Source: Bacteroidota bacterium | GTDB taxonomy: Bacteria > Bacteroidota > Bacteroidia > Flavobacteriales_D > Sanyastnellaceae | Length of the DNA: 43,463 bases | Reading direction: 5' to 3' | Assembly: GCA_027621555.1 (NCBI GenBank) | Contig: JAQCBJ010000012.1 | Span: 1-43,463 of the forward strand | Part shown: positions 24,711 through 31,287 of the stretch, piece after piece | Numbering within the stretch: position 1 is the stretch's first letter | Layout of the letters: every line of letters starts with the position of its first letter | The notes under the pieces: model-generated | What the model saw: only the letters and a program-made list of their open reading frames with translations | Told to the model about the DNA's origin: nothing | The model's database searches: none | Program-made: the position numbers and the translations under genes

Positions 24711-26257
24711 CAGTAGGGGCAGGGCGTGCCCAAGCCTGAGAGGAGCACCAACAAATCGCCGATGCCGACCGCGCCGTCGGAGTCGAGGTCGGCCTCGCAC
24801 GCCGCTTGGCACCCAAATCCAGTAAGGAGGGCCAGCAGGTCGTCCACCTCAATCAGGTAATCTTGGTCGAAGTCCCCCTTGCAGGAGGGCTCGGGGTAAA
24901 GGGCGCATTGCAACGGCTGGTCGGTGATTTCGAGCACCCCGCTGGGTGTCAAGTTGCGGCCCGCCAAGGCAGGGTGAGCTGCGGGGTAGCGCTCGGCACG
25001 GAACACGCCATTGAGGATGGGGTTGCCGCCTTGTTCGGTGGCGCCAAACGACCCCACGGGGTTGACGTAGGTCCACACGATCTCTTGGTCCAACGTGACT
25101 TCTCGCATTTCGCCACTTGCTCCCTCCGTGATGAGGATGTTGCCGTTGGGCAGTTGTTGGGCGCCGGAGGTGTTTTGGGAAAAGAAGTCCGCATCGAGGA
25201 TGGATGGGTAGCGCCATTCCGTTCCTTCTGGGCCCCAAGGAGCGCTTGGGTTGAGGTTGTAGCTCCCGTCTTCGTTGAGTGGTGGGGTCAGGACTTCCAC
25301 CGTGCTGTAGTAACCTGCAGGTCGCTCGTTGCCGTTGGAGAACACCATGATTTGCCCGTCTTGGATCCAACGCGCGTCGTGTTGGCTGTGCAGAACGCGG
25401 TCCGTGGCTGTTCCCCTTCCGTAAGCTTCAGGGTTGCCCCAACGGTACATCAAATGGCCGTTCGGTCCTGCGGTCTCTTGGTTAGGAACGCTGTGATCCA
25501 AAATCCAAAGCTCGTTGAAGTCCCGCGAGCTGATCATGATTTGGTCGAGCTCTTCGTTGTAGGCGATCGAGTTGGTGTGCAGCCAGTCGCGGTCGTTCGC
25601 CGATGCCTGGTAGTTGACGTTGAGTTGACGAGGGTAATCGCTGGGGTTCCCGTAGTTGGGCAATTCCGGATCGAAATCCTGCATCACGTGGTTGATGGCT
25701 TCCCATTTCCAAACCACCTGCCCTCCCGTTGCCCCGATGGGCATCACCTCGACCACGCAGGTTCCCCACACCACGTCCGTGGTCAGTTCTGGATTTCGTC
25801 CGCGTGCGATCCAGTCCTCTGCAGGGTAGGCCTTCCACACCAACGCGAGCACGTTGCCGTTCGGAAGCACCGCGATGTCGTGGTGCTGGCATTGGGTCTG
25901 CGACGAAATCAAGTAGCTCCACTCCAAATTCCCATTCCAGTCGAACTTCTCGATGATCCCGCCCGCCCCACCAGCACCAAACGCTTGGTTGTTGGTCTTC
26001 CCGGCGCGCATCAACCCGCCGTCGGGCAACAAGTACGCCATCATCCCCGCTTTGTACTGGCTGGCCCATGTGTTCACCACCTCACCGCAGTTGTTGAGGA
26101 GGTAGGTGTTGCTTGACGCGGAAACCGGCATCAAGGTGTACCCGTCGTAGGAACTCTCCGTTTGGAGAAGAACACCCACCGTGTTCTGTTGGGCGGAGGA
26201 GGAAAGGACCAAAAGAGACAGCGTGAGCGCTGTGAAAAGCGAGCGAGATGGTTTCAT
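24710..26257 (-). CDS. Secreted arylsulfotransferase-like protein with dockerin-like C-terminus
   Basis: The 515-residue product begins MKPSRSLFTALTLSLLVLSS, a signal peptide ending near SSAQ. Residues 30-440 resemble the arylsulfate sulfotransferase (ASST-like) propeller family: QCQHHDIAVLPNGNVLALVW, DWLHTNSIAYNEELDQIMIS with SSRDFNELWILDH, HSQHDARWIQDGQIMVFSNG and PNGNILITEGASG. In true ASST enzymes a histidine carries the sulfuryl group; several conserved-looking histidines exist here but I cannot assign one. It ends in the 57-residue paired EF-hand module. It follows cysH on the same strand after 83 bases. A link between sulfate reduction and this enzyme is suggestive only. Confidence 0.8.
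   Translation of the reverse strand: MKPSRSLFTALTLSLLVLSSSAQQNTVGVLLQTESSYDGYTLMPVSASSNTYLLNNCGEVVNTWASQYKAGMMAYLLPDGGLMRAGKTNNQAFGAGGAGGIIEKFDWNGNLEWSYLISSQTQCQHHDIAVLPNGNVLALVWKAYPAEDWIARGRNPELTTDVVWGTCVVEVMPIGATGGQVVWKWEAINHVMQDFDPELPNYGNPSDYPRQLNVNYQASANDRDWLHTNSIAYNEELDQIMISSRDFNELWILDHSVPNQETAGPNGHLMYRWGNPEAYGRGTATDRVLHSQHDARWIQDGQIMVFSNGNERPAGYYSTVEVLTPPLNEDGSYNLNPSAPWGPEGTEWRYPSILDADFFSQNTSGAQQLPNGNILITEGASGEMREVTLDQEIVWTYVNPVGSFGATEQGGNPILNGVFRAERYPAAHPALAGRNLTPSGVLEITDQPLQCALYPEPSCKGDFDQDYLIEVDDLLALLTGFGCQAACEADLDSDGAVGIGDLLVLLSGLGTPCPY
24713..24883 (-). other. Dockerin-like C-terminal module of the sulfotransferase-like protein
   Basis: The 57 codons start CKGDFDQDYLIEVDD and end GLGTPCPY. 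Loop one (DFDQDYLIEVDD) has Tyr in place of the usual Gly; loop two is DLDSDGAVGIGD. The helices read LLALLTGFG and LLVLLSGLG. Cysteines frame the module as in the other two copies. Confidence 0.75.
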
Positions 26258-26300
26258 TGAATGCGAGGTTCAACATTCAAACCCCAGCAAGGCCTGAAAG

Positions 26301-26329
26301 TTGCATCGCGTCACCAATCTTTACATTTG
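26301..26329 (+). promoter_or_regulatory. Candidate antisense promoter below cysH
   Basis: On the plus strand TTG (26301-26303), 18 bases, TACATTTG (26322-26329), an exact -7 match. It points into the 3' end of cysH, where no plus-strand gene is credible; the first ATG (26336) meets a stop after two codons. Confidence 0.4.
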
Positions 26330-26340
26330 CTTGACATGGG

Positions 26341-27027
26341 TTAGCCCTTGTGCAGGCCGCACTCGCGGGAGGACTGCTCCCACCACCAGCGGCCGGCGCG
26401 GGGGTTCTCGCCTTCGAGAACGGCACGGGTGCAGGGGGCGCAACCGATCGACGGGAAGCCCTTGCGGTGCAGGGGATTCGTGGGGACGCTGTGGGAGTTC
26501 ACGTACGTGTCGAGCTCCGCGTCCGTCCAGTCGACGAGCGGGTTGAACTTGATCAGGCCGGTCATGCCGTCCCGTTCGAGGCGGGGGAGGGTAGCGCGGT
26601 TGTCGCTTTGGGCCGCACGCAGCCCCGTCACCCAAACGGCAGCTCCGTCCAGCGCGCGCTTGAGCGGGTCGATTTTGCGGATGCGGCAGCAGGTTTTTCG
26701 GGCTTCAAGGCTGCGGAAGATGGCCGACATGCCTTGCTCGTTCACAAACTCCTCCAACGACGCAGTGTCAGGAAAATAGGAGGTGAGGTCGAGGTTGCGG
26801 TACTTGCTGCGCGTGCGGTCGATCAAGTCGTACGTCTCGGGAAAGAGACGGCCCGTGTCGAGCGTGACGAGCTTCACAGGCAGGTCGTGCCGTGCGATGA
26901 GGTCAGTCAACGCCTGGTCCTCGAGGCCCAGGGACGTCGTGAACACGACTTGTTCCGGGAACTGGTCACACAGCTCGCGAAGCGCCGTGACGGCGTCGGT
27001 GCTGACAAGGAGGGGCAGGGTCGACAT
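26341..27027 (-). CDS. cysH: Adenylyl-sulfate (APS) reductase, CysH family
   Basis: The 228-residue enzyme reduces activated sulfate to sulfite in assimilatory sulfate reduction. It shows TTSLGLEDQALTDL in place of the SGGKDS-type PP-loop, VTLDTGRLFPETY, and the C-terminal catalytic cysteine in RECGLH (C223). The pairs C113-C114 (KTCCRIRK) and C196/C199 (GCAPC) form the CC...CxxC ligands of a [4Fe-4S] cluster, which marks enzymes that use APS rather than PAPS. The ATG at 27027 follows TATCTTCG by four bases; an in-frame ATG at 27042 would place the promoter box inside the gene. Neighbours are an Rrf2 regulator upstream and the sulfotransferase-like gene downstream. Confidence 0.93.
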   Translation of the reverse strand: MSTLPLLVSTDAVTALRELCDQFPEQVVFTTSLGLEDQALTDLIARHDLPVKLVTLDTGRLFPETYDLIDRTRSKYRNLDLTSYFPDTASLEEFVNEQGMSAIFRSLEARKTCCRIRKIDPLKRALDGAAVWVTGLRAAQSDNRATLPRLERDGMTGLIKFNPLVDWTDAELDTYVNSHSVPTNPLHRKGFPSIGCAPCTRAVLEGENPRAGRWWWEQSSRECGLHKG

Positions 27028-27031
27028 ATCT

Positions 27032-27039
27032 CGAAGATA
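27032..27039 (-). promoter_or_regulatory. -7-like box of cysH, apparently leaderless
   Basis: Minus-strand TATCTTCG is followed by AGAT and the ATG at 27027; one mismatch from TAnnTTTG. This spacing favours the 27027 start over 27042. Confidence 0.5.
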
Positions 27040-27118
27040 CATCGAAACCCGTTAAATCCCACTAATCCGATAGGAAAAAGATTTTTTCGAAAAGGGGACG
27101 TAACTCGCGGGAGGGCGT

Positions 27119-27595
27119 TCAGTCCCGTTTTACGGGGTCGTCCGGGGTGACGGCCAAGTCGGCGAGGGTGCGTTTTTCCAGGACAGCTAGGTTGGCGTCG
27201 CGCACTTCCGACATGAGTCGGTTGAGGCCGCACACCGCTTCGTTGCAATCCGTGCAGCGCTCGTAGAAGTTCAGGCTCACGCAGGGGAGGGGGGCAATGG
27301 GGCCGTCGAGGATGCGGATCACTTGGGCGAGGGGGGTGTCCTCGGGGTGCTTGAGGAGGTAGTAGCCGCCGCCTTTGCCCTTCTTGGAGCCAAGGATGCC
27401 GCCTCGCTTGAGGTCGAGGAGGATGGTCTCCAGGAACTTGGTGCTCATCGGGTGCGTCTGGACGATTTCCGTGATGGACGTCGGCGTGTCGGACGCGGCA
27501 GCGTCGACGTCGGACCCGTCCGCGCGGCGCGCGAGGTCAGTCCGAACGAGCGAGCCGAGGGCGCGGAAGGCGTATTGCGCTTTTTTGGACAGCAT
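27119..27595 (-). CDS. Rrf2-family transcriptional regulator
   Basis: A 158-residue DNA-binding regulator of the IscR/CymR/NsrR family. MLSKKAQYAFRALGSLVR is the family N-terminus, with the winged helix continuing through SITEIVQTHPMSTKFLETIL and LDLKRGGILGSKKGKGGGYYL. Cysteines at 105, 114, 117 and 122 (PCVSLNFYERCTDCNEAVC) are in the region where family members bind an Fe-S cluster. About 15 extra residues (ARRADGSDVDAAASD) are inserted between helix 1 and the recognition region. Its position 91 bases upstream of cysH, on the same strand, suggests control of sulfur assimilation, as CymR does elsewhere. A symmetric site lies just before its start. Confidence 0.9.
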   Translation of the reverse strand: MLSKKAQYAFRALGSLVRTDLARRADGSDVDAAASDTPTSITEIVQTHPMSTKFLETILLDLKRGGILGSKKGKGGGYYLLKHPEDTPLAQVIRILDGPIAPLPCVSLNFYERCTDCNEAVCGLNRLMSEVRDANLAVLEKRTLADLAVTPDDPVKRD

Positions 27596-27599
27596 GACC

Positions 27600-27634
27600 C
27601 CAAGGTAGGAAGAGTGCGAGTCATAATCCTACCT
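27600..27634 (-). promoter_or_regulatory. Promoter box and candidate operator of the Rrf2 gene
   Basis: TACCTTGG (27607-27600, minus strand) sits four bases before the ATG. Overlapping it, AGGTAGGA (27603-27610) and TCCTACCT (27627-27634) form a perfect 8-bp inverted repeat with a 16-base spacer. This is a plausible autoregulatory site, since the inner arm covers part of the -7 box. Confidence 0.5.
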
Positions 27635-27690
27635 CGCAGCAGGGTTTTGACGATTTGGAACGGGTTTAAATGTGTCTCGCGCTGCCCTTT

Positions 27691-27706
27691 TGTGACCTAG
27701 GTCAGA
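27691..27706. promoter_or_regulatory. CRP/FNR-like palindrome
   Basis: TGTGACCTAGGTCAGA differs at one base from the CRP-type consensus TGTGA-N6-TCACA and contains the perfect 12-bp palindrome TGACCTAGGTCA, flanked by TTTT and AAAA. It lies between the Rrf2 gene and the haloperoxidase-like gene, about 100 bases from each start. Confidence 0.45.
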
Positions 27707-27804
27707 AAACATGCGCGCGAAAAGGCCGTAAATTGGGGCTTCACCTTGCATTTTTGGGATTCAAAGAGGCAATTCTCCTTGAAGAATCTCGCATTACGAC
27801 TGAC

Positions 27805-30009
27805 ATGAACCCCTTCTTCTCTCACGCATTGCGCCTGTTGGTGGTGGGCAGCGCCACGTGGCTTTCCGCGTTTGCAGGCCTTGCCCAAAACCACACCGTC
27901 GCCCACCAATGGAACGAGCAAGTGCTCGAAGCCGTCCGGAACGACTTTGCACGTCCGACGGTCCACGCACGCAACCTCTACCACGCGAGCATTTTGATGT
28001 ACGACTGCTGGGCGGCGTACGACACCACGTCGGCAGAGACCGTGTTTCTCGGCAAGACCTTCGACGGGTACACGTGCCCGTTTGACGAGGCGTCGCTGGA
28101 GATTCCTGCTGACCTCGGCGAGCGACGCGCGGCTCAAGAAGTCGCCATGAGCTACGCCACGTACCGCTTGATCAAGCACCGCTACGTGGACAGCCCGCAA
28201 GCGGAGGCCACCATGGACAACATCTACTTTCAGATGGTGCTTCAAGAGTTGGACACGTTGTTTGAGTCCACCGATTACGCGACGTACGGGGCGCCCGCGT
28301 TGGGCAACTACCTCGCGGAGCAGCTCATCGCTTACGGCATGACGGACGGTTCGAACGAGGCGAACGACTACGCGAGCACGTGCTACGTGCAATCGGAGCC
28401 CAACATCCTGCCTGAGGTTCCAGGCACGAGCGGCCAAGTCGACCCCAACCGTTGGCAGGCGGTGGAATTGAGCTTCGCCATCGATCAAAGCGGCGAGCTC
28501 CTCACGGAAACACCGCCGTTTCTCGGTCCCGAGTGGGGCGAGGTGACGGGATTTGCGTTGCGCGATTCGAATTTGACGGAACTTGAGCGTGACGGTTGCA
28601 CGTACCGCGTTTGGATGGATCCGGGAGCACCTGTCTACATTGACACGAACGAATACACCGACTTCAGCGATCCGTGGAAATGGAATCACGGCATGGTCTT
28701 GCGCTGGTCGGAACACCTCGACCCGTCGGACGGGGTGATGTGGGACATCAGCCCCGCGTCGCTGAAGTACGACGGCAGCATTCCCGCGACCGAGAACTTT
28801 GACCAGTTCTACGCGTGGGACGAAGGAGGATTGGTGTCCTGGTACGACGAGAACGGCAACTTCGGAGGGCAGGGCTACGACGTGAACCCGTTCACGGGCT
28901 TGCCGTACGAACCTGAAATGGTACCTCGCGGAGATTACGGGCGGGTGATCGCGGAGTTTTGGGCGGACGGTCCGGATTCGGAAACGCCTCCAGGACACTG
29001 GTTCACGTTGCTCAACGAATTCATCCTTGACGGACAGGAGGGAGAGCACCGCTGGCGCGGACAGGGTCCCATCATCGAGGACCTCGAATTCGACGTCAAG
29101 TCCTACCTCGCGCTGGGCGGAGCCATGCACGACTGCGCCATCTCAGCATGGAGCATCAAGGGCTACTACGATTATGCTCGCCCCGTATCGGCCATTCGCT
29201 ACATGGCAGAACGCGGCCAAAGTACCGACCCCGGCCTTCCCAACTACCACCCGGCCGGATTGCCGCTCGTTCCTGGTTGGATTGAGATGGTGGACGACAC
29301 CGATCCGCTGGCGTTCTTCGACGGCGAGGACCAGGTTGGAAAGATCAAGGTGCGTTGCTGGAAAGGGCCGGACTACATCGAAGTGCCTTTGATTGACGAG
29401 GCGGGTGTGGATTGGATTTTGGCCGACCGCTGGTGGCCCTACCAGCGCCCAAGCTTCGTGACCCCTCCGTTTGCGGGTTACGTCAGCGGACACAGCACGT
29501 ACTCACGTGCCGCGGCAGAATTGCTTGAGCTCTTGACGGGGTCGCCTTACTGGCCCGGCGGGTTGGCCGAGTGGCCTGCGCCGATGAACCAGTTCCTCGT
29601 GTTTGAGGACGGTCCGAGCATGAGCTTCAACCTGCAGTGGGCGACGTTCATGGACGCGTCAAACGAGAGTGCGTTGAGTCGCATGTGGGGAGGCATTCAC
29701 CCCCCGATGGACGACGCGCCCGGACGCGCGATTGGAAAGCACGTGGGGCGCAACGCTTTCCACTACGCTGAGACCATCGTGTTCCCACAGTGGGCCATGG
29801 AATTTGGGGGCGACGGTTTCTTGCCTTCGGACGAATGCGAAGGCGACTTCAACGCCGACGGGGTATGCGGTTCCGGCGACTTGATCTTGTTTTTGACGGC
29901 TTACGGATTGGGCTGGACGGGTGCATATGACTTGGACAACAGCGCCACGGTAGACACCCAAGACTTGCTGGTCTTCTTGACCCGCTTCAACGAGGTTTGT
30001 CCTCAGTGA
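27805..30009 (+). CDS. Secreted vanadium-dependent haloperoxidase-like protein with dockerin-like C-terminus
   Basis: The 734-residue protein has a signal peptide (MNPFFSHALRLLVVGSATWL, cleavage near GLAQ). The vanadate-binding set of haloperoxidases and PAP2 phosphatases is present: K452 and R459-P460 in KGYYDYARP, SGH at 561-563 (YVSGHSTYSRAA), and R626-x3-G630-x-H632 in RMWGGIHPPMDD. H563 would be the acid-base histidine and H632 the vanadate ligand. The enzyme may oxidise halides with hydrogen peroxide or act as a phosphatase; the sequence alone does not decide. The last 57 residues are the paired EF-hand module. I start at 27805 because the upstream frame gives no signal peptide. A terminator follows. 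Confidence 0.87.
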   Translation: MNPFFSHALRLLVVGSATWLSAFAGLAQNHTVAHQWNEQVLEAVRNDFARPTVHARNLYHASILMYDCWAAYDTTSAETVFLGKTFDGYTCPFDEASLEIPADLGERRAAQEVAMSYATYRLIKHRYVDSPQAEATMDNIYFQMVLQELDTLFESTDYATYGAPALGNYLAEQLIAYGMTDGSNEANDYASTCYVQSEPNILPEVPGTSGQVDPNRWQAVELSFAIDQSGELLTETPPFLGPEWGEVTGFALRDSNLTELERDGCTYRVWMDPGAPVYIDTNEYTDFSDPWKWNHGMVLRWSEHLDPSDGVMWDISPASLKYDGSIPATENFDQFYAWDEGGLVSWYDENGNFGGQGYDVNPFTGLPYEPEMVPRGDYGRVIAEFWADGPDSETPPGHWFTLLNEFILDGQEGEHRWRGQGPIIEDLEFDVKSYLALGGAMHDCAISAWSIKGYYDYARPVSAIRYMAERGQSTDPGLPNYHPAGLPLVPGWIEMVDDTDPLAFFDGEDQVGKIKVRCWKGPDYIEVPLIDEAGVDWILADRWWPYQRPSFVTPPFAGYVSGHSTYSRAAAELLELLTGSPYWPGGLAEWPAPMNQFLVFEDGPSMSFNLQWATFMDASNESALSRMWGGIHPPMDDAPGRAIGKHVGRNAFHYAETIVFPQWAMEFGGDGFLPSDECEGDFNADGVCGSGDLILFLTAYGLGWTGAYDLDNSATVDTQDLLVFLTRFNEVCPQ
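29836..30006 (+). other. Dockerin-like C-terminal module of the haloperoxidase-like protein
   Basis: The 57 codons run from CEGDFNADGVCGSGD to FNEVCPQ. Loop one is DFNADGVCGSGD with helix LILFLTAYG; loop two is DLDNSATVDTQD with helix LLVFLTRFN. Loop two has lost the usual Asp-Gly and may bind calcium poorly. Confidence 0.7.
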
Positions 30010-30084
30010 CAAGGGAGAGTTTCTCGGCGGTTTCAGGCAAGCCGTCTTGAACAAAACTGACGGAACAACTTCGATCGTCTTGGT

Positions 30085-30117
30085 GATGCGGCATCTCCGG
30101 GTGCCGCATCTTTGTTT
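30085..30117 (+). terminator. Terminator of the haloperoxidase-like gene
   Basis: GATGCGGCA (30085-30093) pairs with TGCCGCATC (30102-30110) across an 8-base loop and is followed by TTTGTTT. Confidence 0.8.
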
Positions 30118-30157
30118 GGTCAAAATTGCGATTTTCGTGCGGCAAACAACTGCGAAC

Positions 30158-30529
30158 ATGGATTCCAAAAACACCCACCTCATTCTGTTCAGCGCCGCGT
30201 TTTTGGTGCTTGGTTTTGTTCTTGGTCGCGTCACTGGACATCACGGTCCGCGCGGAGGTCATCACGATTTTCACTGGGTCGGTGCGGACGACGCCGAGGT
30301 GCAAGTGATGATGTTGACGGACGAAGAGTTTGAAGGCGATACCGTCTTCGAATTGCCTGGCGGAGGTACGGTCAATGTGGTCCGGAATGGCGACGAATAC
30401 GAAGTGGAAGTCGAGGTGGACGAAAGGATGGAGGACGTTGAAAAGACCGTCCGCGTGCGTCGCGAACGCGGGCAGGACGGCGAGATGCGCGTGGAGAAGC
30501 GCGTCATTGTTGTGAAAGAAGAAGAATAA
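30158..30529 (+). CDS. Small single-pass membrane protein with charged tail
   Basis: The 123-residue protein starts MDSKNTHLILFSAAFLVLGF, a single transmembrane helix, followed by a His/Gly-rich linker (GHHGPRGGHHDFHW) and a highly charged C-terminal half rich in Glu, Arg and Val (for example EVEVEVDERMEDVEKTVRVR). I recognise no family. The His-rich linker could bind metal, but this is only a guess. The frame is open to 30047, but the ATG at 30158 is the first that begins a membrane-protein-like sequence. The lipoprotein gene follows after 13 bases, so the two are probably co-transcribed. Confidence 0.6.
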   Translation: MDSKNTHLILFSAAFLVLGFVLGRVTGHHGPRGGHHDFHWVGADDAEVQVMMLTDEEFEGDTVFELPGGGTVNVVRNGDEYEVEVEVDERMEDVEKTVRVRRERGQDGEMRVEKRVIVVKEEE

Positions 30530-30542
30530 CCTAACCCTTTAC

Positions 30543-31037
30543 ATGAATCTCATGAAATTGAATCGAGCAACCTGGTGGCAAATGAGTTTGGCGGCTTGCG
30601 CCTTGGTTTTGGCGAGCTGCGGTGGTCCTGAAGTGGCGGGAGAGGCTCCGGCTGAAACGAACACCGCGTCCAGCTTGGAGCAAGCAATCGCCGAACGCGG
30701 AGAGCCTTGCGCATGCGTCGTGGAAAACCTTGAAGCCATGTCCGGCTTGTTGGAGTCGTTGAAGAGCACGGAGAAAATTTCGGCGCAAGAAATCAACATC
30801 CAAATTGCCCAAATGATGCTGCCTTGCATGAAGCCCACGGGCAACATGGAGTCTGACCGTGAGTACTCTCGGGCCATGGGTCAATGCGACAAATTCACCG
30901 AGCTCACCGACGTGATGAGCGAAGTTAAGACCGAAGTTCAAGGGCGCGTGGAGGAAGAAGCAGCAAGCGATCAGGCACGCAATTTGGACGGAGCCAAGGG
31001 CGCCAGCGAGGTGTTGGACAAGTTGAAAGGGAACTGA
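30543..31037 (+). CDS. Putative lipoprotein
   Basis: A 164-residue protein with a lipoprotein signal: hydrophobic SLAACALVLASC with the lipobox L-A-S-C at about residues 23-26, followed by GGPEVAGEAPAET, a typical flexible linker. The rest is mainly helical and acidic with four further cysteines (EPCACVVENLE, MMLPCMKP, GQCDKF), which may form disulfides. No known domain is recognised. Translation may start at 30543 or at the second ATG, 30552. It lies next to the small membrane protein; the next gene downstream (xseB) is convergent. Confidence 0.65.
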   Translation: MNLMKLNRATWWQMSLAACALVLASCGGPEVAGEAPAETNTASSLEQAIAERGEPCACVVENLEAMSGLLESLKSTEKISAQEINIQIAQMMLPCMKPTGNMESDREYSRAMGQCDKFTELTDVMSEVKTEVQGRVEEEAASDQARNLDGAKGASEVLDKLKGN

Positions 31038-31052
31038 CAATTTCCGCGCCGC

Positions 31053-31067
31053 GACCGCGAGGCGGTC
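31053..31067. terminator. Short hairpin between convergent genes
   Basis: GACCGC and GCGGTC flank a GAG loop and overlap the stop of xseB. No T tract follows on either strand, so the terminator role is uncertain. Confidence 0.3.
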
Positions 31068-31287
31068 ATTCGGAACCTTCGAGGCCGAGTCGTTTGAGCA
31101 CTGCTTGAACCTCGGCCTCGGTTTTTGTGAGCTTTCCTTGGCAGAAGTCAAGGAGGAGGCCGGCGCGCTGCAGCTTGGAGGTCAATTCGTCGATGCCCAG
31201 TTCCCCCGACTGCAATGCACTAAGGATTTCTTGCAATTCGCGGACGGCGTCGTCGTAGGTCAGATTGGGGTCGAGGGCTTCACTCAT
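31066..31287 (-). CDS. xseB: Exodeoxyribonuclease VII small subunit
   Basis: XseB is the small helical subunit of exonuclease VII, which degrades single-stranded DNA and acts in DNA repair. The 73-residue product has the family pattern LTYDDAVRELQEILSALQSG, then ELGIDELTSKLQRAG and LLDFCQGKLTKTEAEV. The start overlaps the end of xseA by eight bases, so the two are translationally coupled. Length is normal for the family. Confidence 0.93.
   Translation of the reverse strand: MSEALDPNLTYDDAVRELQEILSALQSGELGIDELTSKLQRAGLLLDFCQGKLTKTEAEVQAVLKRLGLEGSE

Noticed and set aside
24806-26116. A 436-codon plus-strand frame opposite the sulfotransferase-like gene
   Set aside because: It mirrors the codon structure of the real minus-strand gene and has low-complexity Val/Arg/His composition.
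27697-29130. A 477-codon minus-strand frame opposite the haloperoxidase-like gene
   Set aside because: Antisense shadow; the vanadate-site motifs are all on the plus strand.
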